Shown here in pieces: positions 12,616-15,049 of a DNA stretch of 15,049 nucleotides. Both the position numbers and the translations under genes were made by a program. The stretch is from NCBI GenBank assembly GCA_900758075.1, contig CAAEQF010000168.1, forward strand, positions 1 to 15,049. The letters are read 5' to 3'. Position 1 is the stretch's first letter. Every line of letters starts with the position of its first letter. The DNA is from Coriobacteriia bacterium (GTDB taxonomy: Bacteria; Actinomycetota; Coriobacteriia; Coriobacteriales; QAMH01). The notes under the pieces were generated by a model. That model had not been told where the DNA came from. It was given only the letters and a program-made list of their open reading frames with translations, and ran no database searches.

Positions 12616-13182
12616 TTAGATGTCGAGCTCGAGCAGCTCGAGGATGGCGCCCGTCGCCATGGGAACCGACGCCTTGACCTCGTCGGTGAGGTCAATCGTG
12701 AGATCCTTCGGGAAGCAATCCTTCTTCTGAACGCCCACGCAGCGGATATCGGCATCGTAGCCAGCCAGACGCGCGTTGGTGAGCACATCGGGTATGCGCA
12801 TGTCGTGCAGCGAGTGCATGACGCAGTTGGCCGCCATCTCCTCTGGCGTGAAGGTATAGCAGGTACCCGGCACCGCATCAGGACCGCAGTTGACGATGTC
12901 GACCACCACAATCAGGTCGTAATCGCGGATGAACGGCAGCAGGCTCAAGCCCATCGTGCCCGCGTCCAGCACGGGGATACGGTCATCGTCTTCGGGCTCT
13001 TCCGTCTCTGCCGGCCGGAACGTCTTCATGAGCAGGTCGGCGTGTTCCTCGTCAAAATGCTCGAGAGCCGCATCGCGCTCGGTCAGCACCTTGGCCATAT
13101 ACGGCCCAAAGCCCTCGTCGAGCATGAGCATGTTGCCCACGCAGGCAACGAGTTTCTTCTGCTTGGCAGCGTCTTGCGTCAT
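12616..13182 (-). CDS. hyaD: Hydrogenase maturation protease with acidic insertion
   Basis: Nickel-dependent endopeptidase that removes the C-terminal tail of the hydrogenase large subunit after metal insertion. The protein has 188 residues. By comparison with E. coli HybD, the three nickel-sensing residues are present: Glu23 (GNMLMLDEGFG), Asp95 (LIVVVDIVNCG) and His126 (HSLHDMRIPDVL). VLDAGTMG at 71-78 is the family's beta-turn signature. Glu23 to Asp73 spans 50 residues against about 22 in HybD; the extra part is acidic (residues about 40-68, with ETEEPEDDD). The start codon overlaps the stop of the kinase-like gene upstream (ATGA), so translation is coupled. The gene converges on hyaABC instead of forming part of it. 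The substrate is very likely HyaB. Confidence 0.92.
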   Translation of the reverse strand: MTQDAAKQKKLVACVGNMLMLDEGFGPYMAKVLTERDAALEHFDEEHADLLMKTFRPAETEEPEDDDRIPVLDAGTMGLSLLPFIRDYDLIVVVDIVNCGPDAVPGTCYTFTPEEMAANCVMHSLHDMRIPDVLTNARLAGYDADIRCVGVQKKDCFPKDLTIDLTDEVKASVPMATGAILELLELDI

Positions 13183-13748
13183 CTGCGCTTCTCCTGTTCG
13201 TCCGAGGCGATGGCGTCAGAGAGCAGCTCGACCGCCTCGAGCGTGCTCAAGCCCACCGTGTTGACGGTGATGTCCGCGTACTTCTGGTAAAGCGGGCGCC
13301 TCTCGTCATACAGGTCCTGCAGCGTCGAACCCGAGCGAATCACCACGCCGCGCGTGAACAGGTCGGTGTGCAGGCGCTTGGGGAGCTCGGTCATGTCGAT
13401 GTCGATGAAGACGACACGCCCCAACTTCTTGAGGTTTTCCATCCCCTGCTCGCTGTACACGGCAGACCCGCCTGTGGCAATTACGTGATGCGAGCAGCGC
13501 AGACCCGCGAGGAGCTTGTTCTCTTCCTCGATGAAACCTTCGATACCCTGCTGTTCGATCAGGTCGGAGAGCAACATGCCCATGCCCTCCTGCAAGAGCA
13601 GGTCGGTGTCTACGAAGCGGTACCCGAGCCGCTTTGCCAGCACGACGCCGAGCGTAGACTTGCCCGCGCCCGGCATGCCGATGAGTGTGATGTTGTCGGA
13701 AGCGGGCTTGCTGCCCGCGGGCGTCACCGCCAGAGTTTCTGTGTTCAT
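13179..13748 (-). CDS. Shikimate kinase-like P-loop kinase with altered substrate site
   Basis: NMP-kinase-fold protein of 189 residues most like shikimate kinase. Walker A is GMPGAGKST (24-32). FVDTD (Asp49) matches the Asp that binds the shikimate hydroxyls, and DERRPLY (Arg150/151) matches Arg136 of AroK. Two substrate features are missing: the GEEGFRDREE box reads GIEGFIEEEN, so the conserved Arg58 is Ile73, and the ATGGGS loop reads ATGGSA. The lid carries TRG at 132-134 where AroK has KKRP. It may phosphorylate something other than shikimate, or be a divergent AroK. The start at 13748 has GGAG three bases upstream; an ATG at 13757 lacks a Shine-Dalgarno but would add three residues. It is coupled by a 4-base overlap to hyaD. 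No other shikimate-pathway gene is in the window. Confidence 0.8.
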   Translation of the reverse strand: MNTETLAVTPAGSKPASDNITLIGMPGAGKSTLGVVLAKRLGYRFVDTDLLLQEGMGMLLSDLIEQQGIEGFIEEENKLLAGLRCSHHVIATGGSAVYSEQGMENLKKLGRVVFIDIDMTELPKRLHTDLFTRGVVIRSGSTLQDLYDERRPLYQKYADITVNTVGLSTLEAVELLSDAIASDEQEKRR

Positions 13749-13867
13749 GCGCTCCATTCTACGCTATCTGCCGCTGCCGCTTTGCCGCGATACGGGGTGC
13801 ATCGTGTGACGGACAAGCGCCGTCCGATTGCAGCACGGCATGCTGCGCTCGTGCTTGATTTGCCACC

Positions 13868-13907
13868 TGCAAACAAAGCAGGCCCCCGCTTGATGCGGGA
13901 GCCTGCT
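13868..13907 (-). terminator. Terminator after rpsI
   Basis: On the minus strand AGCAGGCTCCCGC / GCGGGGGCCTGCT with a 5-base loop and one T-G wobble, followed by TTGTTTG. It starts about 29 bases after the rpsI stop and ends the ribosomal protein operon. Confidence 0.85.
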
Positions 13908-13935
13908 GCAGTGCAAAGAAGATGTAACGTGAAGC

Positions 13936-14334
13936 CTAGCGCTTGGAGAACTGCGGCTTCTTGCGGGCCTTGCGCAGACCGTACTTCTTGCGCTCGACGA
14001 CGCGGGCGTCGCGGGTGAGGAAGCCAGCCTTCTTGAGGTCGGAGCGGTAATCGCCAGCGCTCAGCAGTGCACGGGCGATGCCATGGCGCAGGGCGCCAGC
14101 CTGACCGGAAACGCCGCCACCGTTGCAAGTGGCAATGACGTCGAAGTGGTCGACCGTGTCGGTGACCCTGAAGGGTGCGAGAGCCATATCTACCAGAGCC
14201 TGGCGGCCAAAGTAATCCTTGCCGTCGCGCTTGTTGATGGTGACCTTGCCAGTGCCCGGGACGAGGCGAACGCGAGCTACAGCGTTCTTACGACGACCGG
14301 TGCCGATGTAAACAGCTTCGTTGTTCTGTGCCAT
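13936..14334 (-). CDS. rpsI: 30S ribosomal protein S9
   Basis: Ribosomal protein of the small-subunit head whose C-terminal tail reaches the P site. The protein has 132 residues, the usual length. It contains YIGTGRRKNAVARVRLVPG, NGGGVSGQAGALRHGIARAL and the basic C-terminal tail ending KPQFSKR, where the terminal Lys-Arg contacts the P-site tRNA. The start at 14334 lies five bases after the rplM stop with GGAGG upstream. The rplM-rpsI pair is a conserved operon. Confidence 0.98.
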   Translation of the reverse strand: MAQNNEAVYIGTGRRKNAVARVRLVPGTGKVTINKRDGKDYFGRQALVDMALAPFRVTDTVDHFDVIATCNGGGVSGQAGALRHGIARALLSAGDYRSDLKKAGFLTRDARVVERKKYGLRKARKKPQFSKR

Positions 14335-14339
14335 AGTCT

Positions 14340-14774
14340 TTACGCCTCCAGGTCAATCTTGCGAGGGTTCTGTGCCTGATGCGGATGCTCCGGGCCCGTG
14401 TAGACCTTGAGCTTCTTGAGCATCTGACGGCCCAAAGTACCCTTGGGGAGCATGCCCTTGACTGCGTGCTGGATGACGCGCTCGGGGTGCTTGGCCATGG
14501 CCTCCTGGAACGTCTCCTGACGGAGTCCACCAGGATGATTGGTGTAGCGGTAGTACACCTTGTCGGTGACCTTGGCGCCCGTCACCTTGATCTTGTCGCA
14601 GTTGATGACGACGACGAAATCGCCCGTATCAACATGCGGGGTGTAGGTCGGCTTGTTCTTGCCGCGCAGAATCTGTGCAACGGCAGAGGCAAGACGGCCA
14701 AGAGTCATATCGGTCGCATCGACCAGAAGCCATTCGCGCTGGACTTCGCCTGGCTTCGCGTAATACGTCTTCAC
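14340..14774 (-). CDS. rplM: 50S ribosomal protein L13
   Basis: Early-assembling large-subunit protein. The protein has 144 residues, matching the family. Visible are KTYYAKPGEVQREWLLVDA, LGRLAS, the TYTPHVDTGDFVVVINCDKI core and MLPKGTLGRQMLKKLKVY. I chose the GTG at 14774 because GGAGGA lies seven bases upstream and the family begins MKTYxxKP; an ATG at 14813 would add 13 residues without a ribosome binding site. First gene of rplM-rpsI. Confidence 0.98.
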   Translation of the reverse strand: MKTYYAKPGEVQREWLLVDATDMTLGRLASAVAQILRGKNKPTYTPHVDTGDFVVVINCDKIKVTGAKVTDKVYYRYTNHPGGLRQETFQEAMAKHPERVIQHAVKGMLPKGTLGRQMLKKLKVYTGPEHPHQAQNPRKIDLEA

Positions 14775-14847
14775 GTTTACTTCCTCCAAATAAGACAAAA
14801 ACTGTTCATTCACTGAGTTTCACGGGGCTCAGAAAGCGAACCCGTTA

Positions 14848-14876
14848 AGGATACCCGCGAGGCGAGTCAAAAGCAA
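14848..14876 (-). promoter_or_regulatory. Promoter of rplM-rpsI
   Basis: On the minus strand the -10 is TATCCT (14853-14848), the -35 TTGCTT (14876-14871), and the spacer 17 bp. The leader to rplM is about 65 bases and holds a short CTGAG/CTCAG hairpin (14813-14832), a possible site for ribosomal-protein feedback. Confidence 0.4.
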
Positions 14877-14931
14877 TATGCAAATATGGTCGTTTTGCGA
14901 TGAATTCGCCGATAGAACGCGTGCTGCGCCC

Positions 14932-15049
14932 CTACTGCTGGGGCTTGGGGCCCTCGCCCTCTTGCGGCGCGGCCTTAAAAGCACCGTCCTGCCCGGACGC
15001 CTCATCGCTCGGTGCCTCGGGCCGCTCCGGTGCGCCCGCTGGCCCCTCG
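14932..15049 (-). CDS. C-terminal tail of an unidentified protein (3' partial fragment)
   Basis: On the minus strand an open frame enters from the window edge and ends with TAG at 14934-14932; about 39 codons are visible. The segment is low-complexity, rich in Pro, Glu, Gly and Ala (for example APERPEAPSDEASG and EGEGPKPQQ), with one short AFKAAP stretch, and looks disordered. It lies upstream of rplM on the same strand; in many actinobacteria rplQ or truA precedes rplM, so either could be the identity, but the tail itself shows no family motif. Confidence 0.55.
   Translation of the reverse strand, partial: EGPAGAPERPEAPSDEASGQDGAFKAAPQEGEGPKPQQ

Noticed and set aside
13830..13846. Inverted repeat GCAGCA-CGGCA-TGCTGC between the kinase-like gene and rpsI
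   Set aside because: Only 6 bp, no T run, and small GC-rich hairpins are frequent by chance in this composition.
14775..14813. A 13-residue upstream extension of ribosomal protein L13
   Set aside because: It has no Shine-Dalgarno and covers the ribosome binding site of the GTG start at 14774, which matches the family N-terminus.

Overview
This window is about 15 kb of high-G+C bacterial chromosome (well above 50 % by eye, with strong G/C third-position bias). It looks like an anaerobic actinobacterium of the class Coriobacteriia (Collinsella, Olsenella or Eggerthella type). The hints are a Cys-form FdhF formate dehydrogenase, a Tat-exported NiFe uptake hydrogenase of the group 1 kind, and housekeeping genes typical of Gram-positive bacteria. 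The taxon is an inference; the gene identities below are read from motifs.

Layout. 2-1924 (+): formate dehydrogenase H-like catalytic subunit, cut by the window edge, followed by a strong terminator. 2082-2795 (+): an ArsR-family repressor with a CxC metal-site motif and a 79-residue protein downstream. Three related AT-rich boxes lie around the arsR promoter and just ahead of the small gene. 2796-3046: non-coding, with a repeated 25-bp element and the tRNA terminator. 3047-5501 (-): tRNA-Thr(CGT) preceded by the compact operon murI-rph-rdgB. 5642-7420 (+): oligoendopeptidase F. 7470-8506 (-): the trans-translation pair smpB and ssrA (tmRNA). 8557-8587: overlapping promoters facing each other, one for smpB and one for the hydrogenase. 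8729-12480 (+): hyaA-hyaB-hyaC, a membrane-anchored hydrogenase with its cytochrome b. 12616-13748 (-): the hydrogenase maturation protease, translationally coupled by an ATGA overlap to a shikimate-kinase-like protein and converging on hyaC. 13868-14876 (-): rplM-rpsI with promoter and terminator. 14932-15049 (-): the C-terminal tail of an unidentified protein.

How the genes work together. HyaA and HyaB form the H2-splitting enzyme; HyaC passes the electrons to the quinone pool; HyaD trims the HyaB C-terminus after nickel insertion. The formate dehydrogenase may feed the same anaerobic electron economy, but its partner genes lie outside the window. SmpB and tmRNA rescue stalled ribosomes. 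The three minus-strand operon genes serve nucleotide-pool sanitation, tRNA 3'-end maturation and peptidoglycan precursor synthesis.

Most worth a second look are: the arsR unit, with a thioredoxin-like partner that lacks both redox cysteines; the kinase coupled to hyaD, which has lost a key shikimate-binding arginine; the shared smpB/hydrogenase control region; and the tmRNA tag, which reads as 18 codons. I see no insertion sequence, phage gene or CRISPR array.
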